Below the pieces are notes generated by a model. That model saw nothing but the letters and a program-made list of their open reading frames with translations, was not told where the DNA came from and made no database searches. A stretch of DNA of 64,000 nucleotides, taken from contig JAEEJS010000048.1 of NCBI GenBank assembly GCA_016282015.1, positions 109,999 to 173,998 on the forward strand, written 5' to 3'. Shown one piece after another: positions 7,986-15,767 of the stretch (within the stretch, counting starts at the first letter, position 1; each line of letters begins with the position of its first letter). Origin of the DNA: Bacteroidales bacterium. GTDB taxonomy: Bacteria > Bacteroidota > Bacteroidia > Bacteroidales > F082. Both the position numbers and the translations under genes were made by a program.

Positions 7986-8677
7986 ATCAATCCTGAATCT
8001 GCAAAACTAAAATAATTATTGATACCAACGACAATATGATCCAAAATTTTTATATCAAGGATTTCCCCGCCTTTGATCAAATTGCGGGTAAGAGTCAAGT
8101 CGGCATTGCTTGGCTCGACGCTGCCTGAAGGATGGTTGTGGCAAAGCATGAGTGCGCTGGCGTTGTTTTCTAAGGCTATCTTGAAAATACGCTTGGGGTC
8201 GGCTTCTATGCTGTGAAGGCCTCCGTCGCCGATCTTTGCAAGTTTTATCACCTTGTTGACTGGGTTGAGCAGTAGGATCCAAAACTGCTCATGGTCGAGG
8301 TTCTGAGTGTGCATGTAGAAATACTCGAAAGCGTCTCTGCTGTTGCGAATGCGCGTTTGTTGCGCCGCCTCCGCATATCTGCGTCGGCGGCCCAGTTCCA
8401 AAGCCGCCGCTACGGTAACCGCCTTGGCTTGCCCAATGCCTTTGTAATTGGTCAGATCGCCTATGCTTAGTTGTGACAGTTTTATCAGGTTGTCGCCTGC
8501 ATCTTTCAATATGCGTCTCGACAAGTCGACAGCTGTCTCGTCGCTGTTGCCTGAGCCTATAAGTATGGCGAGTAGCTCGGCGTCAGTGAGAGCCTCGCGG
8601 CCTTTGGCCAGCATCTTTTCACGAGGGCGCTCGGCCAGGGCCCAATTCTTAATGGTTTTTGTGGTGTTTTGGTTCAT
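7982..8677 (-). CDS. radC: RadC-family JAB/MPN protein
   Basis: RadC proteins carry a JAMM metalloprotease-like fold; their role in DNA repair is unsettled. The 231-residue protein has the UPF0758 N-terminal helix-hairpin-helix region (NYKGIGQAKAVTVAAALELG). It also has the JAMM core with the metal motif HNHPSGSVEPSNAD, where both His and the Asp are intact. I start at ATG 8677 (MNQNTTKTIKNWALAERPREK); the longer frame begins at a TTG. It overlaps wecB by four bases, an unusual pairing of a DNA-related protein with a sugar epimerase. Confidence 0.93.
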   Translation of the reverse strand: MNQNTTKTIKNWALAERPREKMLAKGREALTDAELLAILIGSGNSDETAVDLSRRILKDAGDNLIKLSQLSIGDLTNYKGIGQAKAVTVAAALELGRRRRYAEAAQQTRIRNSRDAFEYFYMHTQNLDHEQFWILLLNPVNKVIKLAKIGDGGLHSIEADPKRIFKIALENNASALMLCHNHPSGSVEPSNADLTLTRNLIKGGEILDIKILDHIVVGINNYFSFADSGLI

Positions 8678-8697
8678 AACTTTTGGCTTTAAACGAC

Positions 8698-8726
8698 AAA
8701 AGTTCTCCCCCAAGAGGAAGAACTTT
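8698..8726 (-). terminator. Probable terminator after rpsT
   Basis: On the minus strand AAAGTTCT and AGAACTTTT pair around a loop that can pair further (TCC/GGA). The T-run is only four bases, so termination may be partial and radC-wecB may receive read-through from rpsT. Confidence 0.5.
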
Positions 8727-8747
8727 GACAATATCTATGAAAAAACC

Positions 8748-9002
8748 TTACGCTAATTTAGCTGTGAAGTGTGCAAGCTTTGACTTCAAGTTAGCGGCTT
8801 TGTTGCGGTGGATGATACCACGTTTTGCCACACGGTCAATAGTCTTGTACATTTCTGAAAGCTTTGATTCAGCTTCGCTCTTGTCTGTTAAAGCTCTGAA
8901 GCTTCTGACGGCTGAGCGCATAGCTCTAGCATAGAAGCGGTTGTGTAAACGTCTGTTTTCTGTCTGACGGATTCTCTTCAGTGAAGATTTGTGATTTGCC
9001 AT
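8748..9002 (-). CDS. rpsT: 30S ribosomal protein S20
   Basis: Ribosomal protein bS20, a three-helix 16S rRNA-binding protein at the base of the small subunit. The 84 residues begin MANHKSSLKRIRQTENRRLHN and show DRVAKRGIIHRNKAANLKSKL, the diagnostic C-terminal motif. It is a single-gene unit with a -7 element upstream and a hairpin downstream. Confidence 0.97.
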   Translation of the reverse strand: MANHKSSLKRIRQTENRRLHNRFYARAMRSAVRSFRALTDKSEAESKLSEMYKTIDRVAKRGIIHRNKAANLKSKLAHFTAKLA

Positions 9003-9049
9003 TTTATTCTTATAATTTTTATTTCTTTTTCTCTTAAATTTTCGGACTG

Positions 9050-9057
9050 CAAAAATA
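9050..9057 (-). promoter_or_regulatory. -7 element TATTTTTG of rpsT
   Basis: Minus-strand TATTTTTG followed by CAG, 47 bases before the rpsT ATG. This is an exact match to TAnnTTTG; the -33 region is AT-rich without a clear TTTG at 19 bases. Confidence 0.6.
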
Positions 9058-9118
9058 CAACATTTTTGAATACGAAAAACAAAAATCTTAAAAATTTTTT
9101 CACCTTGACATTGATGAG

Positions 9119-10408
9119 TTAAATGCTAGTAAGAACAGCGGTCATTTCCGAATTGTCACCTTTATTAATAATACCATCCAAAATGACGTCGACAAAGGTG
9201 TTTTTCTCAAGATTTTTAGCTTTGAGCCGGAGGGGTATATAGTTCTCGCCGTAGCCGCGGGCAGTGCCGTCGGCCATAACCCTTTCTATGAGCATGCGCT
9301 GCGGTTTGCCAAGCATGCGGTTGAAATAATCCAGCTTGTTTTCGGCTGAAATCCGCCTAATTATAGCACTGCGCTCGGTCTTCACAGTCTCGGGGATCTG
9401 GTTGGGCATGGTAGCCGCCTTGGTGCCAGTGCGGACGGAATATTTGAAAGTGTGTATGTGGCTGAATCCAATGGCTTTGCACATAGCTGCACTTTCAGCG
9501 AAGTCGGACTCGGTCTCACCTGGGAACCCCACTATCACATCGGTGGTGATGTTGAAGTCTGGTATGGCTGTCTTGATGCGTTCGCACATTTCTAGAAACT
9601 GGGCTGCAGTATAGTGGCGATGCATGTCCCTAAGGGTGTTCTCGGCGCCGCTTTGCAGGCAGATGTGCATATGCGGAGCAAGCTTTGGATTGTCAAACAG
9701 ACTCAGGAAACGGTCGCTGAAGTTGTCCGGTTCGATGGAGGATATGCGGACTCTGAAATCGCCTTCGATTTTCAGGATGTTTTCAATCAGATGTTCAAAA
9801 TCAACATCATTATGATGATAACGCCCCATGTTGACACCTGTCAGCACCACTTCCTTGAAGCCATGCTCAACAACATTGCGGATGTTATCGTAAATCTCGT
9901 CAGCCGGACGGCTGATGGCTCTGCCGCGCACGTTTGGAATTATGCAGTAGGAACAGAAATTGTTACATCCGTCGTGAATTTTAATCAGACTGCGGGTGTG
10001 GAAGGTGCTGTAGGCTGGACGGTAGCTGAACAAGTCCTTGTCGAAGCCTTCCGGGTCGACGGCTTCGCCTTTCACTCTGCTGTCGATTATGCTGAAAAGA
10101 GCATATTTGCGTTCGTTGTCTATAGCGTAATCAATGGTGCCCGAATTGAGCATCTCCTGCTTGCGATGGTTGACCATGCAGCCCATGGCCGCTATGATGG
10201 CAGTGGGGTGGGAGCGCCTGATCTGGTTGATAGCCTGACGGCATTTCTGGTCGCTCTGATTGGTGACGGTACAGGTGTTGACTACGTAAACATCCGCGTT
10301 TTCGTCGCTGTCCACCACCTCGTAACCGGCCTCCTTGAACTGAGACGCCAAGGCGTCTGTCTCATAGAGGTTTACTCGGCAACCCAATGTCTTAAAGGCG
10401 ATTTTCAT
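9119..10408 (-). CDS. mtaB: tRNA t6A37 methylthiotransferase MtaB
   Basis: A radical-SAM methylthiotransferase that adds a methylthio group to N6-threonylcarbamoyladenosine at tRNA position 37. The 429-residue protein has the N-terminal UPF0004 domain with cluster ligands C10 (TLGCRVN), C46 (NTCTVTNQSD) and C77 (GCMVN). The radical-SAM CxxxCxxC is at C148/C152/C155 (GCNNFCSYCIIP). NTCTVTNQSD and CSYCIIPNVRGR mark the MtaB rather than the MiaB or RimO branch. The C-terminal segment from about residue 365 is TRAM-like. It follows miaB by 21 bases, putting two position-37 thiomethylases in one transcript. Confidence 0.92.
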   Translation of the reverse strand: MKIAFKTLGCRVNLYETDALASQFKEAGYEVVDSDENADVYVVNTCTVTNQSDQKCRQAINQIRRSHPTAIIAAMGCMVNHRKQEMLNSGTIDYAIDNERKYALFSIIDSRVKGEAVDPEGFDKDLFSYRPAYSTFHTRSLIKIHDGCNNFCSYCIIPNVRGRAISRPADEIYDNIRNVVEHGFKEVVLTGVNMGRYHHNDVDFEHLIENILKIEGDFRVRISSIEPDNFSDRFLSLFDNPKLAPHMHICLQSGAENTLRDMHRHYTAAQFLEMCERIKTAIPDFNITTDVIVGFPGETESDFAESAAMCKAIGFSHIHTFKYSVRTGTKAATMPNQIPETVKTERSAIIRRISAENKLDYFNRMLGKPQRMLIERVMADGTARGYGENYIPLRLKAKNLEKNTFVDVILDGIINKGDNSEMTAVLTSI

Positions 10409-10415
10409 TTTGTAT

Positions 10416-10456
10416 GAGATTTTTCGACTTCACTTCGTTTCACTCGAAATGACGGG
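10416..10456. repeat. Palindromic TCGAAATGA-type repeat spanning the miaB stop
   Basis: The plus strand reads GAGATTTTTCGACTTCACTT and continues to CGAAATGACGGG. The arms TTTCGA (10422-10427) and TCGAAA (10444-10449) are inverted around a purine/pyrimidine-biased core. It resembles, from memory, a short dispersed repeat family common in Bacteroidota intergenic regions. Here it supplies the last eight codons and stop of miaB. No second copy was found in this window. Confidence 0.5.
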
Positions 10457-11818
10457 CTGGAGTGTTCCTTCAATCGAAAGCGCTGTGGCGCTGGTCACTT
10501 TCACGTTCACTATTTGGCCTATCAGGCTCTTGTCTCTCGATTGGAAACGGATGACAATCTTGCCCTCGGTATGTCCGGTAAGGTAGCCGTTTTTGCGGTC
10601 ATAGCCGCTAACCAGCACCTTCAAAGTTTTACCGATGAGTCCTTGATTGTAAACGAGAGAGTGCTTCATCAGCTCGTCGGTGAGTATGTGATAGCGCTCG
10701 CGTTTCTTGGCCTTAGGCACGTCGTCTGCCCATGAAGATGCCACCGCACCGGGCCTTACGCTGTACTGCGCAATGTAAGCCATGTTATATTTGAACTCTT
10801 CCATGGCTTTGCGTGAGTTTTCAAACTCTTCCTCGGTCTCGCCTGTGAAACCTACTATTATATCGGTGAATATTGTGGCTTCAGGGAGTAAACGTCTGAT
10901 TGTGTGTATGATATGACGGTAATCGTCGAGGGTGTGCTTGCGGTTCATGCGCTGCAGCATGTTGTCGTCGCCCGACTGAATGGGCAGATGAATCTGTTTG
11001 CCGAGGCAGCGGTACTGCGAAATGACTTCTATCACTTCGTCACTCATGTCGCGTGGATGAGGAGAGGTGAAGTAAACCCAGAACTCCTTGCCGCTGGCAT
11101 CGCCGTAAGCGCCGATTCTTCTGAGTAATTCCGCAAAATTTATCTCTTCACCTTTCTTGTCAAGTCCGTATGAGTTGACATTCTGTCCAAGCAAAGTGAT
11201 TGATTTATAGCCTTTGTCGACCAGTTCTTTCAGCTCGGCTAGGATGTCTTCCGACTTTCTTGACACCTCGCGGCCGCGGGTGTAAGGCACTGCGCAATAG
11301 GTGCAGAACTTGTTGCAGCCGTTCTGAATAGGGATGAAGGCCTCAAAATCTGAGAGATGGTCGGGGTTGATAACCCAGAAACGGTCCATGTTGGCCGATG
11401 GGTTGACATTGCGGTTGACGGGTATGCCCACCAATGGGAAAACCGGCTCCTGCTCAACGTTATCCCTGGTTGGGATGAACACTCCGTACTGTCTGATCAT
11501 ATCCGGCAGGTCTGGGAGTTCGTTCATGGTGAACACCAGGTCGAACAGCTTGACGAAACGTTCGCGGTCGGCTGGCAATATGCATCCCGACACGAAAGTG
11601 ATGCAGTTGTGGTTCTGCTTCATCTCGTTCCATCTGAGGATGCGGGTGTACACCTTGTCTATGCCTTTCTGTCGGACAGAACATGCAATAACGCCCAGTA
11701 TTGTGGCTTCCTCTTCCTTGTCAGTCTCTGTAAAACCCATGCCGTGCAAAACAGTGCGCACACGTTCTGTGTCGCTGCGGTTCATCTGGCAACCCAATGG
11801 CAGTAAAAAATACTTCAT
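10430..11818 (-). CDS. miaB: tRNA i6A37 methylthiotransferase MiaB (divergent)
   Basis: A radical-SAM methylthiotransferase, probably making 2-methylthio-N6-isopentenyladenosine at tRNA position 37. Cluster ligands are C10 (LGCQMN), C46 (ACSVRQ) and C79 (SGCI). The radical-SAM triad is C168/C172/C175 (GCNKFCTYCAVPYTRGRE), and PYTRGREVSR is the MiaB hallmark. A TRAM domain follows from about residue 385. The N-terminal domain is unusual: GVIACSVRQKGIDKVY replaces the common NTC-x-(I/V)-RE form, and the third Cys is in SGCILPADRERF rather than GC-M/L-A. The last residues PVISSETK are encoded by a palindromic repeat, so the tail is probably not conserved. It is transcribed with mtaB. Confidence 0.85.
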   Translation of the reverse strand: MKYFLLPLGCQMNRSDTERVRTVLHGMGFTETDKEEEATILGVIACSVRQKGIDKVYTRILRWNEMKQNHNCITFVSGCILPADRERFVKLFDLVFTMNELPDLPDMIRQYGVFIPTRDNVEQEPVFPLVGIPVNRNVNPSANMDRFWVINPDHLSDFEAFIPIQNGCNKFCTYCAVPYTRGREVSRKSEDILAELKELVDKGYKSITLLGQNVNSYGLDKKGEEINFAELLRRIGAYGDASGKEFWVYFTSPHPRDMSDEVIEVISQYRCLGKQIHLPIQSGDDNMLQRMNRKHTLDDYRHIIHTIRRLLPEATIFTDIIVGFTGETEEEFENSRKAMEEFKYNMAYIAQYSVRPGAVASSWADDVPKAKKRERYHILTDELMKHSLVYNQGLIGKTLKVLVSGYDRKNGYLTGHTEGKIVIRFQSRDKSLIGQIVNVKVTSATALSIEGTLQPVISSETK

Positions 11819-11835
11819 CTCTTAAAATTTGGCCG

Positions 11836-11843
11836 CAAAATTA
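11836..11843 (-). promoter_or_regulatory. -7 element TAATTTTG of miaB-mtaB
   Basis: Minus-strand TAATTTTG followed by C, 17 bases before the miaB ATG and in the gap after lplA. Exact TAnnTTTG match. Confidence 0.6.
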
Positions 11844-11863
11844 CGAAATTTTCCCTTTGGAAA

Positions 11864-12820
11864 TCAATATATAAGGCTAATAATATCTTTAGCTATCGGG
11901 TTTTGACCGCAATCGGGGGCTTTCCGGATGCTGGCACCGGTTAGAATGCGTTCAGTTTCATCAATCAAATCGGGCTCGAGACCGTCTGAAGCTATTGAAA
12001 CACTTTCTATTATACCCTTAGACTCATTAACCTGCATGTCCAGCTCGACAAGGCCCCAGGGGAACTGGGCGCTTTTCTTGGCATGGAAATTGTGCCACTT
12101 GCCGAATAGATATTCTTCTGACGCAAATAAATCCCTGGTTTTCAAGACTTTGTCGGTCAGCAAGTCGTTGAATCCCACTATTTCTGCTTTAGCATTGTAG
12201 ACTTCCTCGAAAGCCTGTGAAAGATAAGGCATTATCGAATCGGAAGTTATATCGGCCACCTCCGAGAGATTGATTATGCGGCTGGCAACTGATTTTACTC
12301 CGTGTTTCTGCAATTTGGCGGGGTTGACTTTCAGATATTTGGCAAGGCGTTCGCCATCGGTCCTTATCAGAATGGTGCCGTGGTGAAGCCTTCTGTCTTT
12401 ATAGATTCCAAAGGCATTCCCGGAAAATTTGCGGCCGTCGAAGAGGATGTCGTTGCGCCCTGAAACCTCGGTTTCCAAGCCGAAGTGTCTCAAGGCGGTC
12501 TTGATGACGTTCATCTGTCTGCTTACATCATAGTGCTTTTTGTGTGCCACGAATGAGAAATTCAAGTTACCCAGATCGTGATACACTGCACCGCCGCCGG
12601 TACGGCGGCGGGCAGCATAGCCGCCTTCCGCAAGCAAAAGTTCCACATTGCATTCCGTGAACGGGTTCTGATTGTAGCCGTAAACCACGGTCTGCTGATT
12701 CTTCCACAAAAACATGGTGACCACTTCTGGGTCGCCTTCGTCCAATAGAGAACTTTCCACAGCCAAATTCAGGTGCGGATTATATTGGTTGCCAATAACA
12801 ATTTGTATTCTTGGATTCAT
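11864..12820 (-). CDS. lplA: Lipoate-protein ligase
   Basis: LplA activates lipoate with ATP and attaches it to a lysine of lipoyl domains in 2-oxoacid dehydrogenase or glycine-cleavage H proteins. The 318-residue protein has the BPL/LplA/LipB catalytic fold with RRRTGGGAVYHDLGNLNFSF near residue 70 (adenylate loop) and the conserved catalytic lysine region KFSGNAFGIYKDRRLHHGT near 130. A C-terminal accessory domain from about 240 (WHNFHAKKSAQFPWGLVEL) completes the full-length type. It begins directly after the small outer-membrane protein, one base from its stop, suggesting co-transcription. Confidence 0.92.
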   Translation of the reverse strand: MNPRIQIVIGNQYNPHLNLAVESSLLDEGDPEVVTMFLWKNQQTVVYGYNQNPFTECNVELLLAEGGYAARRRTGGGAVYHDLGNLNFSFVAHKKHYDVSRQMNVIKTALRHFGLETEVSGRNDILFDGRKFSGNAFGIYKDRRLHHGTILIRTDGERLAKYLKVNPAKLQKHGVKSVASRIINLSEVADITSDSIMPYLSQAFEEVYNAKAEIVGFNDLLTDKVLKTRDLFASEEYLFGKWHNFHAKKSAQFPWGLVELDMQVNESKGIIESVSIASDGLEPDLIDETERILTGASIRKAPDCGQNPIAKDIISLIY

Positions 12821-12821
12821 T

Positions 12822-13481
12822 TTAGAATAGCATGTATCCTACGCTAGCCTGAACACTGATGTTTTTGTTGGAGCCGCTGTCTTTCAGCACATCAATGAAG
12901 CCGAAGTAAACCCTTAGGCTAACGAAGAAATTATCATGAGGAATTAAGTTTTCTGTGTAAATGCCAAGCAGCAGGCCCATGTCGAAAGAATTGTAGTGGG
13001 CTGATGAGAAATCTTGCGATTTCCAATCGCCGTTGCCTATTTTTGATTTCAGAGAGCCGGAAATGCAATAACGGAAATTCAAACCGGCTTCCAGACCCAA
13101 AATATCGGGGAAATAGTATTGATAAATGATTGGAATGTTGAGATAATGAAGGCTGTATTTGCTGTACACCTTCACCTTTTCCTCTTCATTCTCCATCCAT
13201 CGCTCCGATTGTTGCCCGCCAAGCGAGTAGTAGAATTCGGCAGCCAAATCACTCGGGCCTTGAAGCAGGTATTTACCATAAACTCCGGCTGTAAGTCCGA
13301 GCCTCAAGCCGTTGTTTTCCAAGCCTCTGAGCGTCGACATGCCGATGCCGCCACGAACTCCGAATTGATAATTTTCCCTTTGGGCTTGCAGATTCTCTGT
13401 AAACAACACAAGAACCAGCAGCGTCAACAAAGCCATGACGCTTTTCAGTGATGTGTTGATATTGGAGAGAATCCTCTTCAT
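12822..13481 (-). CDS. Small outer-membrane beta-barrel protein (porin-like)
   Basis: A 219-residue exported protein with a hydrophobic N-terminal segment ending LFTENLQAQ, a likely signal peptidase I site. Alternating aromatic/hydrophobic strands follow (YQFGVRGGIGMSTL, GLTAGVYGKYLL, LAAEFYYSLGGQQ, GLEAGLNFRYCISG, SVGYMLF at the C-terminus). This is the layout of the OMP_b-brl_2/PorT-like eight-stranded barrels of Bacteroidota. The terminal Phe fits outer-membrane insertion. No clear promoter was seen in the short gap upstream, so it may be transcribed with the tRNA-Glu pair. Its ligand or role is unknown. Confidence 0.72.
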   Translation of the reverse strand: MKRILSNINTSLKSVMALLTLLVLVLFTENLQAQRENYQFGVRGGIGMSTLRGLENNGLRLGLTAGVYGKYLLQGPSDLAAEFYYSLGGQQSERWMENEEEKVKVYSKYSLHYLNIPIIYQYYFPDILGLEAGLNFRYCISGSLKSKIGNGDWKSQDFSSAHYNSFDMGLLLGIYTENLIPHDNFFVSLRVYFGFIDVLKDSGSNKNISVQASVGYMLF

Positions 13482-13583
13482 GTCATTAATCCTTATAAAC
13501 TAAAAAAGTCAGAATCAGGACTGCTTAATAAATCCCATCTTCTGACCTCGCTTTCTTTAAGTTTAAAAAATCAAACTTTTTTG

Positions 13584-13657
13584 TAGTCTCTCCGGGATTT
13601 GAACCCGAGTTACCAGGATGAAAACCTGACGTCCTAACCAGACTAGACGAAGAGACC
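13584..13657 (-). tRNA. tRNA-Glu (TTC), copy 2
   Basis: A 74-base cloverleaf on the minus strand. The acceptor GGTCTCT pairs with AGAGACT with one terminal G-U. The anticodon loop reads TTTTCAT, with anticodon TTC, inside the stem CAGG/CCTG. The T arm contains GGTTCGAATCC. Discriminator A; CCA not encoded. It is identical in sequence to the copy at 13665-13738, seven bases away. Confidence 0.95.
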
Positions 13658-13664
13658 CCTTTTG

Positions 13665-13738
13665 TAGTCTCTCCGGGATTTGAACCCGAGTTACCAGGAT
13701 GAAAACCTGACGTCCTAACCAGACTAGACGAAGAGACC
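13665..13738 (-). tRNA. tRNA-Glu (TTC), copy 1
   Basis: Identical to the 13584-13657 gene and the promoter-proximal member of the pair. The repeat period is 81 bases, covering the tRNA and the short flank. The same acceptor, TTC anticodon and T-loop features apply. Confidence 0.95.
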
Positions 13739-13798
13739 ACTTTTTCTAGAGCTCCAGTTTGGAGTAAACTTCAAACTTTGAACCGCTAAAAAGCGCTG

Positions 13799-13806
13799 CA
13801 AAGATA
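13799..13806 (-). promoter_or_regulatory. -7 element TATCTTTG of the tRNA-Glu pair
   Basis: Minus-strand TATCTTTG followed by CAG, 60 bases before the first tRNA-Glu. The leader between would be removed by tRNA processing. The rest of 13739-13901 is AT-rich with no other feature seen. Confidence 0.65.
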
Positions 13807-13901
13807 CAACTTTTTTTGTTTGGAAAAATAAAAATAAGTTAAAAATCAAAAATTATGCTTAAAACATTGATTCTTAACTTATTAAAACGCTAAAATTTCA
13901 A

Positions 13902-14726
13902 CTATTCAAACGTCAGTGACAGTTGGAATGTCCTATTTTGGAGATTTTTTATACTCGAATCGTAGATAAGATTCTGCGCATCTAGTATGTTGAGAAGGCC
14001 AAAACTCATCTTAGCCTCTATGCCGAATTTGAAATAACCGGTGTAGAAATCGAAACCGGCGCCTATTTCGGCAGCTATGTCCAATTTCTTAACCCTGATG
14101 TTATCGGTGACGGTAATCTGTTCGCCGGAGGCGCTTTGGGTGTCGATATCCCATTTCTTCTGGGATGCGAGGTCTATCTTGAAATTGCCGCCTGCTATGA
14201 CGTATGCCGCCACATTGTTGAGTCGCTTTGACTTGTATTTGACATGTAGTGGGAATTCGATGAAAGTGGAGTATATCGACTTGGTCTGAGTGAAATTCTC
14301 CGTGCTAAGATCCGATTTCTTGTACAGTTGATACGATATTGTACGAGTGCCGAAGCTGAGAGAAGGAATAAGTCGCAGGTCGAAATATTTGCCCAAACGG
14401 AGGTTGCCAACCACACCTACTGTAAATCCCGGTTGCTGTGAGGCGTCTATGCTGCGGGTGTAGTATTCGGCTCCTGCAGTGTAGTGCACGTCGGCTGTGT
14501 TCGGATATTCCGACGATTCATGGGCTATCAGCTGGTAGTTTTCTACATAACTGAAGGCGTATGACATCTGGTTGATAGCCAGAATAAATCCGAAATGGTA
14601 GGGCTCAGTGTCGTACATCAAAAGATTCTTGGGCTTTTCAGTCTGAGCCACAAGACTTTGCGGGAGCATGCAGAGCAAAAGCCCTGCCATGAGCAGCAGT
14701 TTTTTATATGAATTCTTTAATTTCAT
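13902..14726 (-). CDS. porT: PorT-family outer-membrane protein, type IX secretion
   Basis: A 274-residue beta-barrel protein with a signal peptide ending SLVAQ. The mature start NLLMYDTEPYHFGFILAIN strongly resembles the PorT/SprT consensus (asparagine-leucine, then a Tyr-Asp...PYHFGF block), which marks the type IX secretion/gliding component first described in Porphyromonas gingivalis. Later strands (FTVGVVGNLRLGKYFDLRLI, IEFPLHVKYKSKRLNN, GAGFDFYTGYFKFGIEAKMS) and the final LSLTFE fit an outer-membrane barrel. It lies 27 bases after the heptose kinase and probably shares its transcript. Its presence agrees with the C-terminal type IX tails on the peptidases at 40.6-50.8 kb. Confidence 0.78.
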   Translation of the reverse strand: MKLKNSYKKLLLMAGLLLCMLPQSLVAQTEKPKNLLMYDTEPYHFGFILAINQMSYAFSYVENYQLIAHESSEYPNTADVHYTAGAEYYTRSIDASQQPGFTVGVVGNLRLGKYFDLRLIPSLSFGTRTISYQLYKKSDLSTENFTQTKSIYSTFIEFPLHVKYKSKRLNNVAAYVIAGGNFKIDLASQKKWDIDTQSASGEQITVTDNIRVKKLDIAAEIGAGFDFYTGYFKFGIEAKMSFGLLNILDAQNLIYDSSIKNLQNRTFQLSLTFE

Positions 14727-14753
14727 GAGTAGGATAACGCAGAAAAACTCAGT

Positions 14754-15758
14754 TTATTTTAATTTTTCTGTTTCTTTTAGCAGTCTTTCTTTGTTGATAG
14801 GCACAGCGCCAATCTCTTCGCAAACCAGACCGCCGGCCAAGTTGGATATGGCTGCAATGTGGTAGGCGTCCTGACCGCTCACCAGGCAAAGCATGGCTAC
14901 ACCAAGCACAGTGTCGCCGGCACCTGATACGTCGGCGATTTTACGCAGATGGGCCGGAATGTGGTGATGCGATTTTTTGCCGTTTACCATCTCCTGAATG
15001 AGCACTCCGCGTTCAGACAGAGTGTTCATCACCAGACGGCACTGCAGTTTGTCTTGCAATGCGTTGACACCTTTCAATATGCCCCTGATATCGTCGGTTG
15101 GGAAGTCGATGTTGATTCCTTCCTTGAGCTCTTTCAGATTCGGTTTGAAAAGAGTGCAATTTTCGTAGGCGAGGAAGTTGTTCTTCTTCGGGTCGACTCC
15201 TACCGGAATGCCTTTCTCATTGGCTACAGCTATCACCTTGCGTATGAGCTGCTCGGTAAGCACTCCCTTGTTGTAATCCTGGAGTATGATACCGTCAATG
15301 CGCTCGCGGTAGAGTATGCTGTCAATTTTCTCACTAATGGCGTTGTATTCCTTTTCGGTGAGGTTGAAAGTGTCCTCGTCGTCCACGCGCAGCATCTGTG
15401 AGTTGTTGCCTATGATACGGTATTTGGTGGTGGTGCGGCGTTCTTTGCTGGTGATGATGCCGTTGGCAGGCATGTGGTGTTCCTTCAGAAGCTCGAAGAA
15501 GTCATGCGACTTCGAGTCGTCGCCTATGATGGAGCACAGTACCGGTTCGGCGCCTAAAGCCTTGATGTTTTGCGCTACGTTAGCCGCACCGCCGAGGCGT
15601 CTGAAACGGTTGCTCACCGCTACGATGGGCACCGGAGCCTCGGGCGAGATGCGCTCGACCTTTCCGTTAAGGTAAAGGTCGAGCATCACGTCACCTATTA
15701 TTAATATCCTCTTTTCGTTGAAAGAGTTGAATAGAGCCTTGATAGTGTCTTTTGGCAT
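14754..15758 (-). CDS. hldE: D-glycero-beta-D-manno-heptose-7-phosphate kinase
   Basis: A PfkB-family sugar kinase that phosphorylates heptose 7-phosphate at C1 in the ADP-heptose route to LPS core sugars. The 334 residues cover only the kinase half of HldE (RfaE1). GDVMLDLYLNGKVERISPEAPVPI at the N-terminus binds substrate (cited here as residues 22-45), LGGAANVAQNIKALGA is the glycine signature, and DVSGAGDTVLG near 276 holds the catalytic base D282. There is no cytidylyltransferase domain, so the adenylyltransferase must be a separate gene elsewhere. It is in line with the aminotransferase upstream (9-base gap) and porT downstream. Confidence 0.9.
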   Translation of the reverse strand: MPKDTIKALFNSFNEKRILIIGDVMLDLYLNGKVERISPEAPVPIVAVSNRFRRLGGAANVAQNIKALGAEPVLCSIIGDDSKSHDFFELLKEHHMPANGIITSKERRTTTKYRIIGNNSQMLRVDDEDTFNLTEKEYNAISEKIDSILYRERIDGIILQDYNKGVLTEQLIRKVIAVANEKGIPVGVDPKKNNFLAYENCTLFKPNLKELKEGINIDFPTDDIRGILKGVNALQDKLQCRLVMNTLSERGVLIQEMVNGKKSHHHIPAHLRKIADVSGAGDTVLGVAMLCLVSGQDAYHIAAISNLAGGLVCEEIGAVPINKERLLKETEKLK

Positions 15759-15767
15759 TAGTTGTTT

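Noticed and set aside
8678..8731. An 18-codon upstream extension of radC.
   Set aside because: It starts at TTG, runs through the rpsT terminator hairpin, and the family N-terminus begins at ATG 8677.
13555..13580. AAGTTT and AAACTT around an A-rich loop, a possible terminator after tRNA-Glu.
   Set aside because: The T-run follows on the plus strand, the wrong direction for the tRNA genes, and the stem is only six A/T-rich pairs.
13525..13740. A 71-codon frame whose product repeats a 27-residue unit.
   Set aside because: The repeat is simply the two tandem tRNA-Glu genes read as protein.
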